Of a stretch of DNA of 64,000 nt, positions 43,677 through 52,754 are shown one piece after another (position 1 is the first letter of the stretch; the number at the start of each line of letters is the position of its first letter). This DNA is from Pseudomonas sp. B28(2017) (GTDB taxonomy: Bacteria; Pseudomonadota; Gammaproteobacteria; Pseudomonadales; Pseudomonadaceae), in assembly GCF_002113025.1 (NCBI RefSeq), contig NZ_NEJH01000004.1:434001-498000 (forward strand). The letters run 5' to 3'. Under the pieces are notes generated by a model. That model saw only the letters and a list, made by a program, of their open reading frames with translations, was not told the origin of the DNA and made no database searches. The position numbers and the translations under genes are program-made.

Positions 43677-44149
43677 TGCGCACCTCCGGCAACTGCGCCA
43701 CCAAACCCCTTGGTACCCTTGATGCCCTTGCCCATGCGCATGAAAGTGCCCACCACATGGGCAATGGGTTGCCCGGGATCATCCTGATAGGCGAAGCCAC
43801 GGGCAAAAATCACGTCGGTGGTAACCCGATAGCACTGGGCAAAGCCGTAGACATTCTTATACGGCTCGGCGGCGTGCATGTAGTCGATGCGCAGGTCGAG
43901 GGTCGGGCAGACTTCGAATTCCGGGAGCACGCAGAGTGTCGCCATGCCACAGGCCGTGTCCATCAGCGAAGTCAGCGCCCCGCCATGAATCACGCCGGTT
44001 TCGGGATTGCCGACGATCTGCGGGCTATACGGCAGCACAATTGTCAGCCCTTCACTACTGGCGCTGTGAACGCTTAGTCCAAGTACCTGGCAATGTCGCA
44101 GCGCCGACAGAAAGCGCTTCGCACGCTCAAAAACAGGGTTTTCAGCCAT
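43673..44149 (-). CDS. PaaI-type hotdog thioesterase, first of a pair
   Basis: A 158-residue hotdog-fold thioesterase with the signature TGVIHGGALTSLMDTACGMA: HGG plus the catalytic Asp. LDLRIDYMHAAEPYKNVYGF is the following conserved strand pair. It overlaps its paralogue by four bases. The substrate is unknown. The Asp here contrasts with Glu (FMEL) at the equivalent place in the second copy, which suggests functional division between the two. Confidence 0.88.
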   Translation of the reverse strand: MAENPVFERAKRFLSALRHCQVLGLSVHSASSEGLTIVLPYSPQIVGNPETGVIHGGALTSLMDTACGMATLCVLPEFEVCPTLDLRIDYMHAAEPYKNVYGFAQCYRVTTDVIFARGFAYQDDPGQPIAHVVGTFMRMGKGIKGTKGFGGAVAGGAQ

Positions 44150-44307
44150 TTGATAAAAGCTCTTGTTTATGTCCGTACAGTGCGGTGGAGGCTCGGGTAA
44201 AAGTTCCGCACTAGAACAAACTTATATATCTGAAAGAATTAAGGAACTTAACCCTGATGCGTGGGCTCTTAATGCCAGTAGATGCTTTTCATCAGGAGAA
44301 ACACCCC

Positions 44308-44556
44308 ATGCGTAAGACTTTAGCTATTGCCTTGATGTTGACCGCTTCCCTCGGTCTCGCTGCCTGCGATAAAAAATCCGAGGACAAAGCTCAAGATGCT
44401 AACCAACATGCTGAGCAAGCCCAGCAAAAAATGAACGAAGCTCAGGATAAAGTGAACGACGCGGCGAAAGAAAACGCCGAAGCCGCCAAAGATCAGGCTC
44501 CGGCTGCTCCGGCTGCTCCAGCCACTCCGGCCGCTCCGGAAGCGCCTAAAAACTAA
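44308..44556 (+). CDS. Small Ala/Lys-rich lipoprotein
   Basis: An 82-residue lipoprotein from ATG 44308 with AGGAG upstream. The signal peptide is MRKTLAIALMLTASLGLAAC, with the lipidated Cys at residue 20. The mature chain is a charged helix rich in Ala, Glu, Gln, Asp and Lys (AEQAQQKMNEAQDKVNDAAK) of heptad appearance, followed by an Ala-Pro-rich tail. It resembles the general layout of small outer-membrane helical lipoproteins (Lpp or OprI-like) but lacks a C-terminal Lys for peptidoglycan attachment. The function is unknown. Confidence 0.82.
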   Translation: MRKTLAIALMLTASLGLAACDKKSEDKAQDANQHAEQAQQKMNEAQDKVNDAAKENAEAAKDQAPAAPAAPATPAAPEAPKN

Positions 44557-44574
44557 TCCGGTTTTTAGCGTGAC

Positions 44575-44607
44575 AAAAGAAACCCCGCCAAGTGCGGGTT
44601 TTCTTTT
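44575..44607. terminator. Bidirectional terminator
   Basis: AAAAGAAACCCCGC and GCGGGTTTTCTTTT pair at 13 of 14 positions with a five-base loop, with A-rich and T-rich flanks on either side. It serves the lipoprotein gene and the convergent MAPEG gene. Confidence 0.9.
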
Positions 44608-44623
44608 GCCTTGAAAAAAGCGG

Positions 44624-45028
44624 TTAGAGCAAAATCGTTCGAAAAGTCGGACTAATCGTCAACAACAGCGAACAGATTAATCCCACCAGCCAAACCATAC
44701 TGCGTTGCCAGGCCAGGTCCTTCCAGTAACACACCAGGTAAATAACCCGCGAGACCACAAAGATGATCGCCAGACAGTCGATCAGCCATCCCTCCGTCTG
44801 CGTGGTATGCGCCATCAACACACCCACCGCGAACAACATGAACGCTTCGAAACTATTCTGATGCGCAGCTACTGCCCGGGCACCCAGGCCTGTGAGTTGC
44901 ATCTGCTGCTGGCGCGGCAGGTGGTTATCGTAGCCGCCCTGCTCTTTCATGGCGCTGGTAACGGGGATTCGCGCCAGGTAGATCAACACCGCACTGATAA
45001 ACACGCACCAGAATGGAATACTCATCAA
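44624..45028 (-). CDS. MAPEG-family membrane protein
   Basis: A 134-residue membrane protein with four predicted helices. The MAPEG signature is in RQQQMQLTGLGARAVAAHQN with SFEAFMLFAVGVLMAH. Bacterial MAPEG proteins are related to microsomal glutathione transferases and eicosanoid enzymes; their role in bacteria is largely unknown. It overlaps the DUF599 gene by four bases and so forms an operon with it. Confidence 0.88.
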   Translation of the reverse strand: MMSIPFWCVFISAVLIYLARIPVTSAMKEQGGYDNHLPRQQQMQLTGLGARAVAAHQNSFEAFMLFAVGVLMAHTTQTEGWLIDCLAIIFVVSRVIYLVCYWKDLAWQRSMVWLVGLICSLLLTISPTFRTILL

Positions 45029-45762
45029 GCAGCCTCTTTGATCACCTCCGGCAACGGCGCCTCTGTAGGGGTATAGACCATCACGTCGAGAACGTCGGAA
45101 TGAAACTCACGGCGGTACAAAACAAACACGACGCCGGCACTCATCAACATGAATAACCATGGGCTGACAAACCAGGCCAGCATGGTCATGCCGAAGTAGT
45201 AGGAACGCAGCCCGAAGTTGAACTGGTTGGCGGCCATGGAGATGACGCGGGCCGCGCGGGAAGCAAACGCCTTGCGCTCTTGCTCCGTCACATGGCGCTC
45301 GCCGGCCATCGGTGCCGAGCCCACCAGTACCGCCGCAAAGTTGTATTGGCGCATGCACCAGCTGAACGTGAAGAACGCATAGACAAACACCAGCGCCAGG
45401 CACAGCAACTTGATTTCCGACATTCCCTGGGACGCCTGTTGCACCATCGGGATATCCGCCAGCAACGATACCGCCCGCTCCGAAGCCCCCAACACGGTGA
45501 GAATGCCGGCCAGGATAATCAACGTACTGGAGGCGAAGAACGAAGCATTGCGCTCCAGATTGCCGATCACGCTGGCATCGGCGATGCGGTTGTCACGCAG
45601 CAGCATGCGGCGCATCCAGTCCTCACGATAAAGGTGCAGCACACTGGCCAGGCACGCGGTGTCACGGCCTTTCCAGGTGGCATAACGGGTGTACCCGCCC
45701 CAGCAGGTAACAAACCAGATGGCGGCAAGAATGTGGATCAGGTTGGTTTGGATGAACGACAT
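45025..45762 (-). CDS. DUF599 domain membrane protein
   Basis: A 245-residue membrane protein from ATG 45762 (MSFIQTNLIHILAAIWFVTC). The longer in-frame reading to 45837 runs into a REPIN and is rejected. It has four or five helices and the segment MRRMLLRDNRIADASVIGNL typical of DUF599, plus RQYNFAAVLVGSAP and ANQFNFGLRSYYFGM. No function is known for the family. It overlaps the following MAPEG gene (ATGA), so the two small membrane proteins may work together. Confidence 0.88.
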   Translation of the reverse strand: MSFIQTNLIHILAAIWFVTCWGGYTRYATWKGRDTACLASVLHLYREDWMRRMLLRDNRIADASVIGNLERNASFFASSTLIILAGILTVLGASERAVSLLADIPMVQQASQGMSEIKLLCLALVFVYAFFTFSWCMRQYNFAAVLVGSAPMAGERHVTEQERKAFASRAARVISMAANQFNFGLRSYYFGMTMLAWFVSPWLFMLMSAGVVFVLYRREFHSDVLDVMVYTPTEAPLPEVIKEAA

Positions 45763-45799
45763 GCAGGTCCTTGTGATGTTATGGCAGGAACACCGAACC

Positions 45800-45890
45800 T
45801 TGTGGGAGCGAGCCTGCTCGCGAAAGCGGCAGATCAATCAACATTTACGCTGAATGTAACGACGCCTTCGCGAGCAGGCTCGCTCCCACA
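45800..45890. repeat. REPIN
   Basis: TTGTGGGAGCGAGCCTGCTC with GCGAAAG, and CCTTCGCGAGCAGGCTCGCT with CCCACA, inverted about 45 bases apart. The spacer (TCAACATTT...GTAACGACG) resembles the spacer of the REPIN at 63802, so this is a recurring whole unit, not two chance half elements. Confidence 0.93.
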
Positions 45891-45952
45891 TCAGGTCTTG
45901 GCAGTCTTTCGACGTTAGCTCAATGAAAAAGGCACCGCATCCCCAGATAAAA

Positions 45953-45984
45953 AAATGCCCCGTATCGATTGATACGGGGCATTT
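45953..45984 (-). terminator. Rho-independent terminator of brnQ
   Basis: AAATGCCCCGTATC and GATACGGGGCATTT form a perfect 14-base-pair stem with a four-base loop 43 bases after the brnQ stop; a T-run follows on the minus strand. Confidence 0.93.
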
Positions 45985-46027
45985 CCGTTTCTGCTCGAAA
46001 CCCGCTTGTGGCGGGCCGTGGAGCGAC

Positions 46028-47341
46028 TTAAGCCAAGGCTTCTTCGCGTTTGCCCAGCAGACGATCAAAGACAACTGCGACGACCAGCGTCATCACCGAT
46101 GGCACCAGCCAGGCCAGACCCTGCTCGCTCAGCGGCAGGTGAGCCAATTGCGTCGGCATCCAGTCTGCCAGACCAGCCCCCTTCAGGGCGTCGATCAGGC
46201 CGAAGAGGAACGATACCAGCATGACCGGGCCGACAATGCGACCCTGCTCGTGCCAGAAGTCCTTGCAGAAGCTCAGGGCCACCAGGGCGATGCACGGCGG
46301 GTAGATCGCGGTCAGCACCGGGATCGAGAACGCAATCAGCTTGGTCAGGCCCAGGTTGGACACCAGCAGGGAGAATGCAGCAAGGATGATGACCAGCGTC
46401 TTGTAGGACAGTGGCAGTACTCGGCTGAAGTACTCGGCGCAGGCACAGGTCAGGCCAACCGCGGTCACCAGGCACGCCAGCGAAATCAACACGGCGAGGA
46501 AACCACTGCCCAGCGAACCGAAGGTGTGCTGCACGTAAGCGTGCAATACCGCCGCGCCATTGGTAGCGCCTGCGGCCACTTCATGGCTGCCCGAACCGAG
46601 ACGGAACAGGCTGACATACACCAGCGCCAGGCCCACACCGGCAATCAGACCGGCGATGATCGCATAGCGGGTGATCAGTGCAGGCGACTCGACGCCACGG
46701 GAGCGGATGGCGTTGACGATGACGATACCGAACACCAGGGCGCCCAGGGTATCCATAGTCAGGTAACCATTGATGAAGCCCTGGGAAAACGGCGCCGCCA
46801 CGTATTCCGGCGTCGCATGGCCAATGTCACCGGCCGGCAGAGCGAATGCGGCAATGCCCAGCACCGCCAGGGCGATGATCTTCAGCGGAGCGAGGAAGCG
46901 CCCTACGGTATCGAGCAGACGGCCCGGATACAGCGAGATGAAGAACACCAGCAGGAAGTAGACCGAGCTGTACAGGAACAACGCCAGCGGGCTCTCGCCG
47001 GTCAGCGGCGCCAGACCCACTTCGAACGATACTGTCGCGGTACGAGGCGTTGCGAAGAGCGGGCCCACGGCCAGGTAGCACGCCGCCGCCAACAGGCCGC
47101 CGGCGATTTTACCGATCGGGCTGCTCAACGCATCCATTGCGCCACCGACCTTGGCCAGGGCCACAACGGTGATCACCGGCAAACCGACCGCGGTGACCAG
47201 GAAACCCAGCGCCGCCATCCAGACATTAGGTCCGGACTGCAAACCGACGATAGGTGGGAAGATGATGTTGCCAGCCCCGACGAACAGGGCAAACGTCATA
47301 AAACCAAGTGCCAGGATGTCCTGGCCTTTCAACACTTTCAT
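46028..47341 (-). CDS. brnQ: Branched-chain amino acid transport system II carrier protein
   Basis: A 437-residue inner-membrane cation symporter for leucine, isoleucine and valine. It has about twelve helices and the LIVCS-family start [20 protein letters not shown], with [20 protein letters not shown] next. TYAxxx-like central blocks such as [28 protein letters not shown] are in the expected place. The length is normal. It is monocistronic, with its own terminator; the 371 bases upstream hold its promoter, a REP remnant and the sucD terminator. Confidence 0.94.
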   Translation of the reverse strand: MKVLKGQDILALGFMTFALFVGAGNIIFPPIVGLQSGPNVWMAALGFLVTAVGLPVITVVALAKVGGAMDALSSPIGKIAGGLLAAACYLAVGPLFATPRTATVSFEVGLAPLTGESPLALFLYSSVYFLLVFFISLYPGRLLDTVGRFLAPLKIIALAVLGIAAFALPAGDIGHATPEYVAAPFSQGFINGYLTMDTLGALVFGIVIVNAIRSRGVESPALITRYAIIAGLIAGVGLALVYVSLFRLGSGSHEVAAGATNGAAVLHAYVQHTFGSLGSGFLAVLISLACLVTAVGLTCACAEYFSRVLPLSYKTLVIILAAFSLLVSNLGLTKLIAFSIPVLTAIYPPCIALVALSFCKDFWHEQGRIVGPVMLVSFLFGLIDALKGAGLADWMPTQLAHLPLSEQGLAWLVPSVMTLVVAVVFDRLLGKREEALA

Positions 47342-47587
47342 TAAGGAAATACCACACTACTGAATCGGAATTTAGAGAGGGATTTCCCTATGGGTGAGGG
47401 AAATGCTGTCAGTCCGTATAAGACCGACCCTTTTAGCGCGTTGCCGCCTTGTGGGCCGCGGACGCAAAAATGGCGCGTAGCGTAACGAATTTGGCCGTCA
47501 AACGCACTGTTAGAGGGCGAACTATCCGATCTACGACATTTGTGTGTCGCATTTTCGCATGTAAATGGTTAGCGTCTGTAAGTCCGC

Positions 47588-47622
47588 CTTCGCGGGCTTG
47601 CTCCGGGCGGCGTTCCGACGAT
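47588..47622 (-). repeat. Single variant REP element
   Basis: CTTCGCGGGCTTGCTCCGGG followed by CGGCGTTCCGACGAT is one half element of the variant group. It lies in the 371-base gap between brnQ and sucD. Apart from this and the terminator, I see nothing else there except the probable brnQ promoter. Confidence 0.75.
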
Positions 47623-47656
47623 AGCGTCCGCACGGTCGGCGCAAATCCCGAAAACG

Positions 47657-47684
47657 ACAAAGGCCACCCGAAGGTGGCCTTTGT
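47657..47684 (-). terminator. Rho-independent terminator of the suc operon
   Basis: ACAAAGGCCACC and GGTGGCCTTTGT form a perfect twelve-base-pair stem with a CGAA tetraloop, 29 bases after the sucD stop codon. Confidence 0.93.
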
Positions 47685-47712
47685 TTGGTGAAGCGTCAGT
47701 CAAGCACGAAGC

Positions 47713-48594
47713 TTACTTGACAGCCCAACCAGTCAGCTCGGCCAGGGCCTTGCCGATGTCTGCCAGCGAACGCACGGTTTTCACGCCTGCGTCTTGCAGA
47801 GCAGCGAATTTCTCGTCTGCAGTGCCTTTGCCGCCAGAGATGATTGCACCAGCATGGCCCATGCGCTTGCCCGGAGGAGCAGTCACACCAGCGATGTAGG
47901 AAACAACCGGCTTGGTCACGTTTGCCTTGATGTAGGCAGCCGCTTCTTCTTCAGCCGAACCGCCGATCTCGCCGATCATCACGATCGCTTCGGTCTTCGG
48001 GTCTTCCTGGAACAGCTTCAGGATGTCGATGAAGTTCGAACCCGGGATCGGGTCACCGCCGATGCCGACGCAAGTCGACTGACCGAAACCGGCGTCAGTA
48101 GTCTGCTTCACAGCTTCGTAGGTCAGGGTGCCGGAACGGGAAACGATACCGACCTTGCCTGGCAAGTGAATGTGACCTGGCATGATGCCGATCTTGCATT
48201 CGCCTGGAGTGATCACGCCTGGGCAGTTAGGGCCGATCAGGGTAACACCCAGCTCGTCGCACTTGACCTTGGCATCCAGCATGTCCAGGGTAGGAATGCC
48301 TTCGGTGATGCACACGATCAGCTTGATGCCGCCGAAGGCAGCTTCCAGGATCGAGTCCTTGCAGAAAGGAGCCGGAACGTAGATCACGCTGGCGGTGGCG
48401 CCAGTGGCAGCTACGGCGTCTTTCACGGTGTTGAACACTGGCAGGCCCAGGTGCTCGGTGCCGCCTTTGCCTGGAGTTACACCACCAACCATCTTGGTGC
48501 CGTACTCGATGGCTTGCTGGGTGTGGAAACTACCTTGCGAACCGGTAATACCCTGGCAGATAACCTTGGTGTCTTTATTGATCAGGACGCTCAT
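47713..48594 (-). CDS. sucD: Succinyl-CoA ligase (ADP-forming) subunit alpha
   Basis: A 293-residue subunit that carries the CoA-binding site and the phosphorylated His. The CoA-binding Rossmann part has [35 protein letters not shown] follows, and the active-site His is in [20 protein letters not shown]. Its ATG overlaps the sucC stop by one base (TAATG), ensuring equal amounts of both subunits. It ends the sdh-suc cluster, with a terminator just after it. Confidence 0.97.
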   Translation of the reverse strand: MSVLINKDTKVICQGITGSQGSFHTQQAIEYGTKMVGGVTPGKGGTEHLGLPVFNTVKDAVAATGATASVIYVPAPFCKDSILEAAFGGIKLIVCITEGIPTLDMLDAKVKCDELGVTLIGPNCPGVITPGECKIGIMPGHIHLPGKVGIVSRSGTLTYEAVKQTTDAGFGQSTCVGIGGDPIPGSNFIDILKLFQEDPKTEAIVMIGEIGGSAEEEAAAYIKANVTKPVVSYIAGVTAPPGKRMGHAGAIISGGKGTADEKFAALQDAGVKTVRSLADIGKALAELTGWAVK

Positions 48595-49760
48595 TATTTG
48601 CCCTCCGCAGCTTTGACAACTTGTTGAGCAGCGTCGGTCAGGCTGGTAGCAGCGATGATGTTCAAACCGCTTTCTGCCAGTACTTTAGCGCCCAGCTCAG
48701 CGTTGTTGCCTTCAAGGCGAACAACAACCGGGATTTTCACGCCGACTTCTTTCACTGCACCGATGATGCCTTCGGCAATCATGTCGCAACGAACGATGCC
48801 GCCGAAGATGTTGACCAGTACTGCAGCGACGTTAGTGTCGGACAGGATGATCTTGAACGCTTCGGTAACGCGTTCCTTGGTAGCACCGCCGCCCACGTCG
48901 AGGAAGTTGGCTGGCTTGCCGCCATGCAGGTTGACGATGTCCATGGTACCCATGGCCAGGCCGGCACCGTTGACCATGCAACCGATGTTGCCTTCCAGCG
49001 CTACGTAGTTCAGTTCGAACTTGGCAGCGTGCGCTTCGCGCGGATCGTCTTGCGACGGATCGTGGAAAGTCTTCAGCTTCGGCTGACGGTACATGGCGTT
49101 GGCGTCGATGTTGATCTTGGCGTCCAGGCAGTGCAGATCGCCGTCAGCCTTGATCACCAGCGGGTTCACTTCCAGCAGGGCCAGATCGTGATCCTGGAAC
49201 AGTTTGGCCAGACCTACGAAGATCTTGGCGAACTGGGCAACTTGCTTGCCTTCCAGACCCAGCTGGAATGCCAGCTCGCGACCCTGGAATGGCTGAGCGC
49301 CAACCAGTGGGTCGATAGTGGCTTTCAGAATTTTTTCTGGAGTGTCGTGAGCGATTTTCTCGATGTCCACGCCACCTTCGGTGGAAGCCATGAACACGAT
49401 ACGACGGCTCGAACGGTCAACGACAGCGCCCAGGTACAGTTCTTTAGCGATATCAGTGCACGATTCAACCAGGATCTTGGTGACTGGCTGACCGTTGGCG
49501 TCAGTCTGGTAAGTCACCAGACGCTTGCCCAGCCACTGCTGTGCGAAGGCTTTGGCGTCTTCTTTGTTGCGAACCAGCTTGACGCCGCCCGCTTTACCGC
49601 GACCACCGGCGTGGACCTGGGCTTTGACAACCCACTCGCTGCCGCCGATTTTGTCGCAAGCTTCTGCTGCTGCTTCCGGGGTGTCTACCGCGTAACCGGT
49701 GGAAACTGGCAGGCCGTACTCAGCGAACAGCTGCTTACCCTGATACTCGTGAAGATTCAT
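48594..49760 (-). CDS. sucC: Succinyl-CoA ligase (ADP-forming) subunit beta
   Basis: A 388-residue ATP-grasp subunit giving nucleotide specificity; converts succinyl-CoA, ADP and Pi to succinate, CoA and ATP. The N-terminus [20 protein letters not shown] is the usual start, and [29 protein letters not shown] and [17 protein letters not shown] follow. ATG 49760 is the standard start; an extension to 49808 is not supported. The 196-base gap before it contains two hairpins. Confidence 0.97.
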   Translation of the reverse strand: MNLHEYQGKQLFAEYGLPVSTGYAVDTPEAAAEACDKIGGSEWVVKAQVHAGGRGKAGGVKLVRNKEDAKAFAQQWLGKRLVTYQTDANGQPVTKILVESCTDIAKELYLGAVVDRSSRRIVFMASTEGGVDIEKIAHDTPEKILKATIDPLVGAQPFQGRELAFQLGLEGKQVAQFAKIFVGLAKLFQDHDLALLEVNPLVIKADGDLHCLDAKINIDANAMYRQPKLKTFHDPSQDDPREAHAAKFELNYVALEGNIGCMVNGAGLAMGTMDIVNLHGGKPANFLDVGGGATKERVTEAFKIILSDTNVAAVLVNIFGGIVRCDMIAEGIIGAVKEVGVKIPVVVRLEGNNAELGAKVLAESGLNIIAATSLTDAAQQVVKAAEGK

Positions 49761-49871
49761 GCTTATTACCGTCTTCGTTAGGTACTGCGCATTCGGTGCT
49801 GCACTCATTCAAGTGCCGCACCACCTGTGACTGCTGCTTGCATGGCCTTTCCGGATACCCGGTACAGCCAC

Positions 49872-49943
49872 GCAAGACTGCGTCCAGCGGATATTCCGCG
49901 GTGAGTCTTGCATGCAAGGCTCACGACGGGCCATTCCGCCGTG
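49872..49943. repeat. Two stem-loops in the lpdG-sucC gap
   Basis: Stem 1: GCAAGACT (49872-49879) pairs with AGTCTTGC (49904-49911), and an inner GCGGA/TCCGC stem (49887-49899) nests inside. Stem 2: CACGACGG (49922-49929) pairs with CCGCCGTG (49936-49943) at seven of eight positions. No T-run follows on the minus strand. They may be mRNA processing or stability elements that let sucCD be expressed differently from lpdG. Confidence 0.6.
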
Positions 49944-49956
49944 GTTTCTTATTGTC

Positions 49957-51393
<1,437 letters not shown>

Positions 51394-51417
51394 TCAAAAA
51401 ATCCTCTTTAGCGAAAA

Positions 51418-51486
51418 GCTTCAAGCCGCGAGCGGCAAGCCAGGCTGCGGGTTTTCCGACAGCCTGGGCTTGCAGCTCATGGCTGC
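51418..51486. repeat. Degenerate AGCTTCAAGCCGC-type inverted repeat
   Basis: AGCTTCAAGCCGCGAGCGGC with AAGCC at the left, and GCTTGCAGCTCATGGCTGCT at the right, are roughly inverted around CAGGCTGCGGG...CCGACAGCCTG (itself a short stem). The pattern AGCTTCAAGC(C)GC...GCTTGCAGCT resembles a second common Pseudomonas intergenic repeat type. It lies in the sucB-lpdG gap. Confidence 0.55.
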
Positions 51487-51491
51487 TTCTA

Positions 51492-52712
51492 TCAGATATC
51501 CAGCAACAGACGAGCCGGATCTTCCAGCAGGTTCTTGATGGTCACCAGGAAGGTCACAGCTTCTTTGCCATCGATCAGACGGTGATCGTAGGACAGTGCC
51601 AGGTACATCATCGGGCGGATAACGACCTGACCGTTGATGGCCATAGGACGCTGGATGATGTTGTGCATGCCCAGGATGGCTGCTTGTGGCGGGTTGACGA
51701 TCGGGGTCGACATCATCGAACCGAAAGTACCGCCGTTGGTGATGGTGAAAGTACCACCGGTCATTTCGTCCATCGACAGTTTGCCGTCACGGGCTTTCTT
51801 GCCGAAGGTGGCGATGCCGCCTTCGATTTCAGCCAGGCTCATCAGTTCGGCGTTACGCAGGACCGGTACAACCAGGCCGCGATCGCTGGAAACTGCAACG
51901 CCGATGTCAGCGTAGCCGTGGTAAACGATGTCGCCGCCGTCGATCGAGGCGTTGACAGCCGGGAAGCGTTTCAGCGCTTCGGTGGCTGCTTTCACGAAGA
52001 ACGACATGAAGCCCAGGCGTACGCCGTTGTGGGACTTCTCGAACAGGTCCTTGTACTTCGAACGCAGCGCCATGACTTCGGTCATGTCGACTTCGTTGAA
52101 AGTGGTCAGCATCGCCATGTTCGACTGGGCTTCAACCAGACGCTTGGCCACGGTGGCGCGAACGCGGGTCATCGGAACGCGCTTCTCGATGCGGTCGCCA
52201 GCAGCGAACACAGGAGCAGCGGCAGCCGGAGCAGCAGCCTTGGCAGGCGCGGCAGCAGGAGCGGCTTTCTTGGCTTCGACAGCGGCAACCACGTCTTCCT
52301 TGGTTACACGACCATCTTTGCCAGTGCCTTTGACGGACGCCAGGTTGATGCCGTTTTCTTCGGCCAGCTTGCGAGCGGCTGGAGCTGCGATAGCGTCTTC
52401 GTCAGCGCCGGCAGCTGGAGCAGCGGCAGCAGCGGCCGGAGCAGCAGCGGCAGCCGGAGCGGCAGCAGCAACGCCGCCTTCAACGATGGAGCCGAGGACT
52501 TCGTCGGACAGAACGGTGTCGCCTTCGTTCTTGACGATTGCGCCCAGCACGCCGTCAGCGGTAGCCAGCACTTCCAGCACGACTTTGTCGGTTTCGATGT
52601 CGACGATCAGTTCGTCGCGCTTGACCGCATCGCCCGGTTGTTTGTGCCAGGTGGCAACGGTGCCATCGGCAACCGATTCCGGGAAAGTGGGGGCTTTGAT
52701 CTCGATAGCCAT
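51492..52712 (-). CDS. sucB: Dihydrolipoyllysine succinyltransferase (E2 of 2-oxoglutarate dehydrogenase)
   Basis: A 406-residue core enzyme. The lipoyl domain (1-80) has the lipoylated Lys in [14 protein letters not shown] flexible Ala/Pro linker follows, then the E3-binding domain [20 protein letters not shown] (about residues 105-140), a second Ala-rich linker and the catalytic domain (about 175-406) with [17 protein letters not shown], giving the DHRxxDG active site. It forms a 24-mer core. It lies 42 bases after sucA. The first linker is an Ala-rich run of repeated AAPAA units, a slippage-prone sequence. Confidence 0.97.
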   Translation of the reverse strand: MAIEIKAPTFPESVADGTVATWHKQPGDAVKRDELIVDIETDKVVLEVLATADGVLGAIVKNEGDTVLSDEVLGSIVEGGVAAAAPAAAAAPAAAAAAPAAGADEDAIAAPAARKLAEENGINLASVKGTGKDGRVTKEDVVAAVEAKKAAPAAAPAKAAAPAAAAPVFAAGDRIEKRVPMTRVRATVAKRLVEAQSNMAMLTTFNEVDMTEVMALRSKYKDLFEKSHNGVRLGFMSFFVKAATEALKRFPAVNASIDGGDIVYHGYADIGVAVSSDRGLVVPVLRNAELMSLAEIEGGIATFGKKARDGKLSMDEMTGGTFTITNGGTFGSMMSTPIVNPPQAAILGMHNIIQRPMAINGQVVIRPMMYLALSYDHRLIDGKEAVTFLVTIKNLLEDPARLLLDI

Positions 52713-52754
52713 TGTCTGTGGTTCCTTAAATTCGGTTTCAGGTGCGCGAAGGCG

